Assembly (NCBI GenBank): GCA_038239195.1
Contig: JBBSEZ010000472.1
Location: 1 to 7,680 of the forward strand
Length of the DNA stretch: 7,680 bases
Direction: 5' to 3'
Origin: JBBSEZ01 sp038239195
Lineage (GTDB): Bacteria; Planctomycetota; Planctomycetia; Gemmatales; Gemmataceae
Shown: positions 1-5,953 of the stretch, one piece after another
Layout: each line of letters begins with the position of its first letter
Numbering within the stretch: position 1 is the first letter of the stretch
Translations under genes and position numbers: made by a program
Notes under the pieces: generated by a model
Told to the model about the DNA's origin: nothing
What the model saw: only the letters and a program-made list of their open reading frames with translations
Databases searched by the model: none

Positions 1-271
1 ACCGTTTCCCCTTGACTTTCAGGCAGCCCACCCCGACCAGAGCGTTTAGCAGCTGTTCGGTCGCGCGGGAATGCGTCTGGCAGCGGTCCGCCACTTCCTC
101 GGTCGTAAGCGGGCCTCCTGCCAGCGCCTCAAAGATGTCCAGCTTGGTGGCTGTCATCATCGTGCGGGCGACCATGATGCCGAACCAACTCTCCATGATG
201 CCGGGCGGCAGCAGGCCGAAGAGAAAGCCCAGCCGTTCAACAAAGTTCTCGGGCACGGCACCAAGTTTCAT
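1..271 (-). CDS. SAM-dependent O-methyltransferase, N-terminal dimerisation domain (partial)
   Basis: Only the first 90 residues are in the window; the gene continues past the left edge. The visible part is helical and then forms a winged-helix-like segment (about residues 33-86), with TATKLDIFEAL at 40-50 and LTTEEVADRCQTHSRATEQL at 56-75. This is the pattern of the dimerisation domain in front of class I SAM methyltransferases of the hydroxyneurosporene/plant-type O-methyltransferase group. The SAM-binding domain is not visible, so the methyl acceptor (often a phenol or enol oxygen) is unknown. The ATG at 271-269 is preceded by a GGGAGA ribosome site. It overlaps the stop of the upstream SRPBCC frame as ATGA, which implies translational coupling. 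Base composition is lower in GC than in the flavin monooxygenase upstream. A winged-helix regulator is the main alternative, but the family-like spacing and the enzyme neighbours favour a methyltransferase. Confidence 0.75.
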   Translation of the reverse strand, partial: MKLGAVPENFVERLGFLFGLLPPGIMESWFGIMVARTMMTATKLDIFEALAGGPLTTEEVADRCQTHSRATEQLLNALVGVGCLKVKGKR

Positions 272-747
272 CGACTCTCCCTCGCGTCGCTCGATGGCGG
301 GACGGTTTCGGCCCTGCGCTTCAAACGTTGCAGCGAATCCTCGGCGCTCTTATGAAAGGCGCGCGTTCCCAGATGCTTCAACAACCAGCCCCGCCATCCA
401 GGGGGGAGAGTAAAGTCTCACCCGTAGCGCACTATACAACTATGGTCGTCGATCGGCATACACATGATCCGGTTGTAGCTGACGATCCCCAACGGGAGAG
501 ACATGCGAAACAGGATATGATGGCGTTCCGCATCCACTTCTTGAATTTCGCCCTCGACCTGCCAGAGTTTAGCCAGGGCCCTGCTCCAGTCAGCAATCTT
601 TTGCCCAACCACAACCGGGCCCTGCGGCTCGACGCGCTCGACCGTCAAATCCCAGAAACGACCGTATCCCGCAGGCTGCATCAACAGGCCCCATACACGT
701 TCAGTCGGCGCATGCACCGTATCAGCAGGGCAGACGTTCAAGGTCAT
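268..747 (-). CDS. SRPBCC (START/polyketide cyclase-like) family protein with an in-frame TGA
   Basis: A small protein of the SRPBCC fold, a hydrophobic-pocket ligand-binding or cyclase/aromatase-like family. Its substrate is unknown but is probably shared with the adjacent monooxygenase and methyltransferase. The ATG at 747-745 is chosen because GAGGAG lies 6 bases upstream and the protein then begins with the family-like MTLNVCPADTVHAPTERVW; the open frame up to 819 has no such signal. Residues 13-33 (APTERVWGLL...GYGRFWD) are typical of the first helix. The frame meets TGA at codon 110 (420-418), giving a 109-residue product if it stops there, short for this family. Without that stop it continues as DFTLPPGWRGWLLKHLGTRA and a final amphipathic helix (SAEDSLQRLKRRAE) to 159 residues, and ends at 270-268 overlapping the methyltransferase start codon. 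Readthrough with selenocysteine, a nonsense mutation and a sequence error all remain possible. The family call is firm; the intact 159-residue product is not. Confidence 0.7.
389..406 (-). promoter_or_regulatory. SECIS-like hairpin just after the in-frame TGA
   Basis: On the minus strand six C residues pair with GG and GGGG, with one bulged C, around a five-base loop UGGAU. The loop begins at the 18th nucleotide after the TGA and has G as its second base. As I recall the bacterial SECIS rules, a short stable stem, an apical loop about 16-37 nucleotides after the UGA, and a G in the first two loop positions are required; this hairpin meets all three. The same bases encode the conserved PPGWRG segment, so GC-rich coding sequence alone could produce it. 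Suggestive only. Confidence 0.3.
418..420 (-). other. In-frame TGA codon in the SRPBCC gene: selenocysteine candidate or nonsense mutation
   Basis: Codon 110 of the SRPBCC gene is TGA, between VRYG and DFTLPPGWRG. The 49 codons after it contain no other stop, look like the normal C-terminus of the family, and finish exactly in an ATGA overlap with the next gene. From memory of the family, unverified here, this position before D/N-F is often Cys, which is one base (TGC or TGT) from TGA. TGA also ends this gene and the monooxygenase upstream, so general reassignment of TGA is unlikely. Confidence 0.5.
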
Positions 748-831
748 GCTTGGCTCCTCTTCGTTAACTGTGCAAGGCGAACGCGACGCTCTCCCCGTTT
801 CTTCTCGCTCTGCTTCCACACGGCGCGGCCC

Positions 832-2055
832 TCAAACCACCAGATGGACCGGCACAACGCCGTCCGCCATCAGCCGCTTTTCCTTGCGCCGCAGCCACTG
901 TAGCATCCCGGTGCGCATCAGACACGGCAGCAGGCGGAACGCCAACCGAATGCTCCAGCGGTCATTGAAGAAAACGCTCCCTTGCTTCTCCTGCATCTGC
1001 TGGACGGCCACGACTTCCGGCCAGCGCTCGTCGCGGGCTCGTCGCGTCGCGGCATCGAGCGCCGCCGGGTCGCCGCCGGCGGTCAGCACCGGGACCAGGT
1101 GGTTGGCCGCCACCAGGGCGTCGCGCAGGGCGAGGTTGATGCCCTGGCCTCCGATGGGCGACATCGGGTGCGCGGCGTCGCCGATGAGCAGCAATCCAGG
1201 GAGAGCCCACTCGGTGAGCCGGCCGCACACCACGTCGAGCAGCGTGACGCCGGCCACGGCCTCGCGGTGGGCACGGAGGTGTTCGGCCAGGTAAGCCGGT
1301 GCCCCGCCGATCAACTCGTCCGTCCATTCCGCCAGGGCGCGAGCGCGGAGGGCCGGGAAGCTGCCTTTGGGGATGAAGAAGCCGACCTGGAGCTGGCCAT
1401 CGGCGGAGGGGAAGGCCACGAGGACACGGTTCGCTGCCAGATCGACCAATACGGTCGTCCGGTCGAGATAGCCGTCCGGGAAGGGAGCCTTGAGCCAGAG
1501 AACGTCGTACCTCTGCGGGATGGAAAGCTCGGGGAGGCCGCTGTGTTTGCGGGTCGCCGCGTGCCGGCCGTCGGCGCCCACCACCAGGTCCGCCCGGTAC
1601 TCGCGCGGCCCTTCGTCGGCACTGGCCCGGACGCCGACCACCCGGCCGTTCTCGCGCAGGAAATCGCGCATGGTGACGCCCCGCTCGAGCCGGAACGAGG
1701 GGTGCTTGCCGGCCTCGTCGGCCAGCATCTTCAGCAGCGCCGGCTGCGACACCGCGCGGGCAGGCGCGCGGCCGTGCCTGGCGGCGGCGTCGCGGAAGAC
1801 CAGGCGTCCGCGGGAGTGGAGTTCGATGGTCTGCACCTCGACCTGCGGGATGCGGTCGAACTGCTCGCCGAGCCCCATCTGCCGGAAGGCATCGATGCCG
1901 CTGCGCTGGAACGCCTCGCCCCGAAAGGCGCGGGCGAAGTCGTGGTGCGTCTCCAGCACCGTGACCCCCACGCCGCGCCGCGCGAGCAGGTAGGCCAGCG
2001 CCATGCCGGCCGGGCCCGCCCCCACGATCAACACACGACTGGGTTGCCCTGCCAT
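832..2055 (-). CDS. FAD-dependent monooxygenase (class A, PHBH/UbiH-like fold)
   Basis: A complete 407-residue flavoprotein hydroxylase. NAD(P)H-reduced FAD would form the hydroperoxide that hydroxylates or epoxidises an aromatic or enolic substrate in the cytoplasm; the substrate cannot be read from sequence. The N-terminal Rossmann motif VGAGPAG is at residues 11-17 with the acidic strand end VTVLET at 31-36. The DG motif GADGRHAATRK is at 160-170. The second FAD motif, GDAAHPMSPIGGQGINLAL, is at 292-310 followed by RDA. These are all three canonical signatures, and length is normal. The start at 2055 is preferred over the longer frame from 2256: the fingerprint begins within ten residues, and GGAGAG lies five bases upstream. 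It lies 128 bases after the VOC gene and 84 bases before the SRPBCC gene on the same strand, consistent with one operon. It is markedly GC-rich. FAD-dependent epoxidase or geranylgeranyl-reductase-like roles are less likely alternatives. Confidence 0.9.
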   Translation of the reverse strand: MAGQPSRVLIVGAGPAGMALAYLLARRGVGVTVLETHHDFARAFRGEAFQRSGIDAFRQMGLGEQFDRIPQVEVQTIELHSRGRLVFRDAAARHGRAPARAVSQPALLKMLADEAGKHPSFRLERGVTMRDFLRENGRVVGVRASADEGPREYRADLVVGADGRHAATRKHSGLPELSIPQRYDVLWLKAPFPDGYLDRTTVLVDLAANRVLVAFPSADGQLQVGFFIPKGSFPALRARALAEWTDELIGGAPAYLAEHLRAHREAVAGVTLLDVVCGRLTEWALPGLLLIGDAAHPMSPIGGQGINLALRDALVAANHLVPVLTAGGDPAALDAATRRARDERWPEVVAVQQMQEKQGSVFFNDRWSIRLAFRLLPCLMRTGMLQWLRRKEKRLMADGVVPVHLVV

Positions 2056-2183
2056 GATGGCTCTCCTCGGACGCCTGCCCAGGCCGAGTACCGGAGACGG
2101 ATTCCGTCGTGCTGGTTCCTGCCGCGGCCCAGACCCTGGTGCCCGGCGAAGATCACCCCACCGCACGACGCGGGCGCCCGGCG

Positions 2184-2573
2184 CTAACCGACTTTCGAGA
2201 AGATGTACAGGCCCACGCCGGCCGGGTCGGTCAGCTGGAAGCTGCGGTGTGGCCATTTCTGGTTCACCAGCCCCTCGGTGATGGGGACCCCTTTCTCCAC
2301 CGCGCGCTGATACCAGGCATCGACGTCATCGACCTCGATCACCAGCCCGACGCCCTGGGGAGGGCGCGTGTCCGAAACCCCCGACAGGGCACGCTGTCGG
2401 GGCAGGGCCAGTACCTCGATGACGCCCGCGGCGGCGGCGAAGAGGGTGCCCCGGTCGTCCGGGCTGCGGTCCCAGGACGAAAGGACCGGCAGCTCCAGGC
2501 CATCGCGGTAGAAAGCCAGGGTCTTCTCGTAGTCCCCGGCGTAGAAGCAGCAACGGAACTCACGCGTGGACAC
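2184..2573 (-). CDS. VOC superfamily (glyoxalase/bleomycin resistance/dioxygenase-fold) protein
   Basis: A complete 129-residue protein starting with GTG. The GTG is chosen because a perfect AGGAGG lies six bases upstream, and because the residues after it (STREFRCCFYAGDYEKTLAF) are a normal VOC beginning. The in-frame ATG at 2813 would add an Arg/Ala-rich leader unlike the family. The sequence shows two beta-alpha-beta-beta-beta units: YEKTLAFYRDGLELPV at residues 15-30 with IEVLAL at 52-57, and VIEVDDVDAWYQRAVEKGV at 78-96 with FQLTDPAGVGLYIF at 112-125. Length fits a single-domain VOC protein that dimerises. Members include lyases, dioxygenases, isomerases and drug-binding proteins. The usual N-terminal metal histidine is not obvious (RCCFYAG there), so enzymatic activity is uncertain. 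It is the first gene of the minus-strand run and could bind or modify the pathway product, or protect against it. Confidence 0.85.
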   Translation of the reverse strand: MSTREFRCCFYAGDYEKTLAFYRDGLELPVLSSWDRSPDDRGTLFAAAAGVIEVLALPRQRALSGVSDTRPPQGVGLVIEVDDVDAWYQRAVEKGVPITEGLVNQKWPHRSFQLTDPAGVGLYIFSKVG

Positions 2574-2819
2574 GGAACGCCTCCTGAGCGGAGCCTGGGC
2601 GAGACGACCGAGGGCGGCCAGGCGAGACTGCGGTGGCCGGCGCAGCCCGGACTGCTCGGCGGCTGGTCGGGCCGACCCTCGCCTCCAGGTACAGAACGGG
2701 CCGCGACACTCGAGGACCAGGGCTCGAGCCGCTCCGCACCCCAGGTGCCCGGCAGCGCGCCAAGGTGCCCGGGCGTCCCCCGTGAAGCGGCGCGTCAGAG
2801 CCGGTGTCGGCACGATCGA

Positions 2820-2847
2820 GTTATACCGCGCTCACCCCGGCGAGCAA
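2820..2847 (-). promoter_or_regulatory. Candidate sigma-70-type promoter for the minus-strand operon
   Basis: Read on the minus strand, TTGCTC (2847-2842) is followed after 16 bases by TATAAC (2825-2820), which matches the consensus -10 at five of six positions. It lies about 245 bases upstream of the VOC GTG, giving a long leader. In otherwise very GC-rich DNA an A/T-rich hexamer at correct spacing is noticeable, but a chance match cannot be excluded. Confidence 0.3.
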
Positions 2848-2870
2848 GGGCCGCTCCTCGGATTCACTTT

Positions 2871-2895
2871 CCGCCCTCCGCTCTTCGGGGGGCGG
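2871..2895. other. Strong 10-bp hairpin without a T-run
   Basis: CCGCCCTCCG (2871-2880) can pair over its full length with CGGGGGGCGG (2886-2895), with one G-U wobble, around a five-base CTCTT loop. No T-run follows on either strand, so it is not a standard intrinsic terminator. It sits just upstream of the candidate operon promoter on the minus strand and may be a structural or protein-binding element, or simply extragenic repeat DNA. Confidence 0.4.
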
Positions 2896-3059
2896 ATGGC
2901 GTGAGCGTCAGCGAGTGGAGCGCGCCACAGGCTGGTAGCCTGGCGCCCCCGGAAGTCTTGCCACACCCACGGCACTTCGACAAACCGGTCCTGACGGTCG
3001 AGACGGGAGCATTCCATACAATACCCCGCCATCAGACGCGAAGCATCCCGAGGGCAGCC

Positions 3060-3242
3060 ATGAGCATCCCGGACACGCCCCTCCGCGGCCCGCTCCGCCG
3101 GCACGAGTTCGTGCGCCTTGGCGTGACCGGCCCGGCGGGCCTCGCCTGGCCCGGCCTGCCCCTCCAGCGAGCCGTGGCGGAATCCCGGAGCGACCCGCGA
3201 GTTGGTCGCCGCGGACCGAGTGGAGGCAAGGAGAGGCGATGA
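3060..3242 (+). pseudogene. Probable N-terminal remnant of a DUF1501-type Tat-exported protein
   Basis: A 60-residue frame beginning MSIPDTPLRGPLRRHEFVRL and continuing GVTGPAGLAWPGLPL. This resembles the Tat signal of planctomycete DUF1501 proteins, whose starts commonly read like RREFLRLG followed by a Gly/Ala/Leu-rich segment and a Pro. The expected second Arg of the twin-arginine pair appears to be His here (R-H-E-F), and the hydrophobic stretch is broken by Pro and Trp. After about residue 45 it becomes basic, low-complexity sequence. GAGGG lies six bases before the ATG. The frame stops at 3240-3242, overlapping the P450 ATG. I read it as a truncated, decaying gene start. A genuine short leader peptide translated into the P450 is possible but less likely. 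Identification rests on a short segment. Confidence 0.4.
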
Positions 3243-4606
3243 TGAAGACACAACTTCCGGGCCCGGCGAACGGCGGTTGGTTCGGTTGGAATTTCGGGGT
3301 GCGCCTCCGCAAGGACATCCTGGGCTTCGTCGAAGAGCTCTCCCGCGATCATGCGGACCTGGCGTACTTCCGCACCGGGCCGATCGACAACGTGGTCATC
3401 ACCTCCCCCGCCCTGATCCACGAAGCGCTCGCCGCCCGCGCCAAGGAGTTCCCCAAGCACGAGAGGGCGCTGCGCCTGCTGTCGCGCCTGGACGGCCAGG
3501 CGATCACGGTGGCTCAGGACGCCCCGTGGCGACGACAGCGCCGGCTCGTCCAGCCCGCCTTCCACGCCGGGCGGCTGTGCGGATATGCCGACGTCGTGGT
3601 CGCCGCGACCCGGAACGCCCTCGCCCGCTGGCGCGACGGCGGGCCGATCGAGCTGGCCGAGGAGATGACGCGACTGGCGCTCGAGGTGATCACGCGGGCG
3701 CTGTTCGGGACGGACGTGGCCGACCAGACGCAGGCGCTGGGCCGCGCCGTCCAGGACTTCTCGGAGGTGTTGCGCTGGGAGGTGGGCAGCCCGCTGACCC
3801 TGCCGGACTGGCTGCCGTTCCCGAGCAAACGGCGCAAGCGCCGGGCCGTCCGCAAGGTCCACGACTTCATCGAAGGGGTGATCCGGCAACGGCGCGCGGC
3901 CCCGGCCGAGCGCGACGACCTGCTGGCGATGCTGTTGCAGGCGCGGGACGAGGAGGGCGGCGGCCTGACGGATCGCCAGGTGCGCGACGAGGCGGTGGCC
4001 CTGTTCCGCGGCGGGTTCGACACGACCGCCGCCGGGCTGACCTGGGCGTTCCACCTCCTCGCGACGCACCCCGACGTTGCCGACAGGGCGAGCGCGGAGG
4101 CCGACGGCGTCCTGGGCGAGCGCCCGGCCGCCATCGCGGACCTGCCCCGCCTGCCGTACACCTCCATGGTCGTCAAGGAATCGCTGCGGCTCTACCCGCC
4201 CGTCTGGGCGCTGTTCGGACGGTGGGCACCCGTCGAGACCGCGTTGGGCGACTACCGGATCCCGAAAGGCGCGTGGCTGCACGTCTTCCCTTGGGGGCAG
4301 CACCGCAGCCCGCGACTGTTCCGCGACCCGCTTCGCTTCGACCCGGAGCGGTTCTCGCCCGAGAGGAGCGCGGAGATCGTGCCGCACGCCTACGTCCCGT
4401 TCGGCCTCGGGCCGCACGTCTGCATCGGCAAAGAGTTCGCCCTGATGCAGATGTCGCTCACCGTCGCGACCGTACTCCAACAGGTTCGGCTGGTGCCGCC
4501 GGAGGGCCGGGGCGCTGTGGTGCCGGAGGCGGCGATCGCGGTTCGGCCGAAGGACGGGCTCCGCCTCGTCGTGACGCGCCGCCCGCCGCCGGCGGCTGGT
4601 GCGTAA
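3239..4606 (+). CDS. Cytochrome P450 (CYP4/CYP102-like bacterial type)
   Basis: A complete 455-residue haem-thiolate monooxygenase, soluble because no membrane anchor is visible. C-helix WRRQRRLVQPAFH is at residues 97-109. The I-helix oxygen-activation motif is RGGFDTTAAG at 257-266, and the ExxR salt bridge is ESLR at 314-317. The PERF motif FDPERF is at 367-372 and the haem-binding loop FGLGPHVCIG at 388-397, with Cys395 as the iron ligand. Everything needed for activity is present. Long-chain-like features (KESLRLYPPVW, IPKG, the PERF form) place it nearer the fatty-acid/terpene-hydroxylating P450s than the CYP107 type; the substrate is unknown. ATG at 3239 and ATG at 3242 are both possible; AGGAGA lies five bases before the first. 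It overlaps the upstream remnant stop by four bases. No electron-transfer partner is nearby, so reduction must come from elsewhere. Confidence 0.93.
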   Translation: MMKTQLPGPANGGWFGWNFGVRLRKDILGFVEELSRDHADLAYFRTGPIDNVVITSPALIHEALAARAKEFPKHERALRLLSRLDGQAITVAQDAPWRRQRRLVQPAFHAGRLCGYADVVVAATRNALARWRDGGPIELAEEMTRLALEVITRALFGTDVADQTQALGRAVQDFSEVLRWEVGSPLTLPDWLPFPSKRRKRRAVRKVHDFIEGVIRQRRAAPAERDDLLAMLLQARDEEGGGLTDRQVRDEAVALFRGGFDTTAAGLTWAFHLLATHPDVADRASAEADGVLGERPAAIADLPRLPYTSMVVKESLRLYPPVWALFGRWAPVETALGDYRIPKGAWLHVFPWGQHRSPRLFRDPLRFDPERFSPERSAEIVPHAYVPFGLGPHVCIGKEFALMQMSLTVATVLQQVRLVPPEGRGAVVPEAAIAVRPKDGLRLVVTRRPPPAAGA

Positions 4607-4666
4607 GGGGTCCGGCGGCGAACGATCAGACCGAAGCGCGCAAACGTGCGGTAAGTTCGGCATCGG

Positions 4667-4680
4667 GCCCCAACAGGGGC
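4667..4680. other. Small GC hairpin in the convergent P450 intergenic gap
   Basis: GCCCC-AACA-GGGGC is a perfect five-base-pair stem with a tetraloop, 60 bases past the stop of the plus-strand P450. No T-run follows, so termination here would not be by a classic intrinsic signal. The 126-base gap between the two convergent genes has no gene. Confidence 0.3.
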
Positions 4681-4725
4681 GAGGGGAGTTAGACGGGTCC
4701 GACCGAACACCATCCCAGCAGTCGC

Positions 4726-4751
4726 GCCGGTCCTACTGCAATCGGACCGGC
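4726..4751 (-). terminator. Hairpin at the 3' end of the minus-strand P450, possible weak terminator
   Basis: GCCGGTCC (4726-4733) pairs perfectly with GGACCGGC (4744-4751) around a ten-base loop and spans the P450 stop codon. It is placed where transcription from two convergent genes would end, but there is no T-run, so it may instead protect the 3' end or be incidental to coding sequence. Confidence 0.25.
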
Positions 4752-5953
4752 AGCGCCACCAGCGCTCGGAAGGCCATGTTCCCGGTATACCTCAGCTCAG
4801 AATCGGCCACCGCGAGGGCCAGCCTCGGAAAGCGGGTGAAGAGCCGCTCGAAGCCGACCTGGGCTTCGGCCCGCGCCAACTGGGCTCCCAGACAGAAGTG
4901 GATGCCCAAACCGAAACTGACGTGCGGGTTCGGGCTGCGCGAGAGGTCCAACTTGGCCGGGTCGGGAAAACGAGCCGGGTCGGCGTTGGCGGCCCCCAGC
5001 AAGGCCACGATGCGGTCACCCCGCCGAAGCGACTGGCCGTGGAACTCCATCTCCCGGCTCACGTAACGCGGTTGAGCCATGTGGACCGGGCTGACGAAAC
5101 GAAGCAACTCCTCCACCGCCGGCGGCAACAGGGACCAGTCGTTCAGGAGTCGCTCCTTTTGCTCCGGCGTCTTCATCAGGGCGAGGGTGCCTCCGCTGAG
5201 CAGATGCACCGTTGTCTCGAAGCCAGCGATCAGCAGCAGGATCGCCATGGCCAGCAGATCGTGTTCGCTCAGCTTGTCGCCGTCCTGCTCGGCCTGGACC
5301 AGGGCGGTCATCAACCCAGGGCGCGGCTGTTGCCGGCATTGCTCGAAGTGCCGCCGGAAATACTTCACGAGCCTGAACATCGCGGGCAAGGCCCGCAGCA
5401 TGCCGAACACAGACATCGAAGAGAAAAGCGCGTTGGCCCAGCGGGTGAACTTCGGTCGATCCTCGTCGGGCAAGCCGAGCAGCTCGCAGATGACCGCCAC
5501 CGGCAGGGGCCGAGACCACTCATCCAGCAGGTCCACGGTTTGCTTGCTGGCCAGGCCGTCGAGGAGGCCGTCACAGAGGACGCCGATGCGGCCGCGCATG
5601 TTCTCGACGCTGTGCCGGCTGAAGGCCTGTTCGACCAGGCGGCGCAGGCGGCGGTGGTCCGGGTTGTCGCGCGTGAGCATGTGTTCGGAGACCACCTGCA
5701 AGGTGCGGGGCATCAACCGGAGGATTCCGCTAAAGAGGGTTTTCCCCACCTTCTTCGCCTCCATGACGAAGGTCTCATCGTCCTTCAGGACTTCGCCGGC
5801 CGCGTGGTAGGTCGTTGCCACCCAGGTCTTGCCCAAGAGCGGCAGCCTGGTCTGGAACACCGGTCCCGCCTCGCGCAAGCTGGCGTAAGTCGGGAACGGG
5901 TCCCGCGCAAAGGCCTGCGAAACGAGGTCGATCTTCTGCACCTTGCCGGCCAT
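4733..5953 (-). CDS. Cytochrome P450 (CYP107/actinobacterial-like soluble type)
   Basis: A complete 406-residue soluble P450. C-helix DNPDHRRLRRLVEQAF is at residues 96-111, I-helix IAGFETTVHL at 242-251 (acid-alcohol pair Glu246-Thr247/248), and ExxR as EELLR at 281-285. The haem loop SFGLGIHFCLGAQLAR is at 346-361, with Cys354 as ligand. This pattern and length are typical of bacterial CYP107-like enzymes that hydroxylate or couple secondary metabolites and receive electrons from ferredoxin. The ATG at 5953 gives MAGKVQKIDLVSQAF and then DPFPTYASLREAGPV, the normal N-terminus of such enzymes. The open frame runs to 6502 but upstream it is Arg/Pro-rich and unlike a P450. The ribosome site is weak (AAGAGA). 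The two P450s differ in motif style and size, so they are not a recent duplication. It points away from the unidentified region to its right. Substrate unknown. Confidence 0.93.
   Translation of the reverse strand: MAGKVQKIDLVSQAFARDPFPTYASLREAGPVFQTRLPLLGKTWVATTYHAAGEVLKDDETFVMEAKKVGKTLFSGILRLMPRTLQVVSEHMLTRDNPDHRRLRRLVEQAFSRHSVENMRGRIGVLCDGLLDGLASKQTVDLLDEWSRPLPVAVICELLGLPDEDRPKFTRWANALFSSMSVFGMLRALPAMFRLVKYFRRHFEQCRQQPRPGLMTALVQAEQDGDKLSEHDLLAMAILLLIAGFETTVHLLSGGTLALMKTPEQKERLLNDWSLLPPAVEELLRFVSPVHMAQPRYVSREMEFHGQSLRRGDRIVALLGAANADPARFPDPAKLDLSRSPNPHVSFGLGIHFCLGAQLARAEAQVGFERLFTRFPRLALAVADSELRYTGNMAFRALVALPVRLQ

Larger units (their letters stand above)
2574..3059. other. Intergenic region between the minus-strand operon and the plus-strand remnant
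   Basis: About 490 bases without a credible gene; the open frames here are Arg/Pro/Ala-rich and match no family I recognise. It should hold the promoter of the VOC-monooxygenase-SRPBCC-methyltransferase run (a candidate is listed at 2820-2847) and a strong hairpin (2871-2895). On the plus strand a TACAAT box at 3017-3022 lies 37 bases before the ATG at 3060. Its best upstream partner, CTGACG at 2991-2996, is 20 bases away, so the plus-strand promoter is only a weak suggestion. Confidence 0.5.

Noticed and set aside
418..420. TGA read as Trp by a general code change
   Set aside because: TGA clearly terminates the monooxygenase and the same SRPBCC frame further on, so reassignment across the genome is unlikely.
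418..819. Longer SRPBCC start at 819
   Set aside because: Residues before the ATG at 747 are not family-like, and the ATG at 747 has GAGGAG at ideal spacing.
982..2187. A 401-residue plus-strand open frame opposite the flavin monooxygenase
   Set aside because: Antisense to a gene with three canonical FAD motifs; composition is that of a reverse-strand shadow.
2056..2256. N-terminal extension of the flavin monooxygenase to the ATG at 2256
   Set aside because: It would overlap the VOC gene by more than 70 bases and put 67 low-complexity residues before the FAD motif; the ATG at 2055 has a good ribosome site.
2574..2813. Extension of the VOC protein to the ATG at 2813
   Set aside because: AGGAGG six bases before the GTG at 2573 decides the start, and the extension is Arg/Ala-rich without family similarity.
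3032..4663. A 543-residue open frame on the minus strand opposite the plus-strand P450
   Set aside because: Arg/Pro/Gly/His-rich with no family motifs, and it lies antisense to a P450 with all signature motifs; a by-product of high GC.
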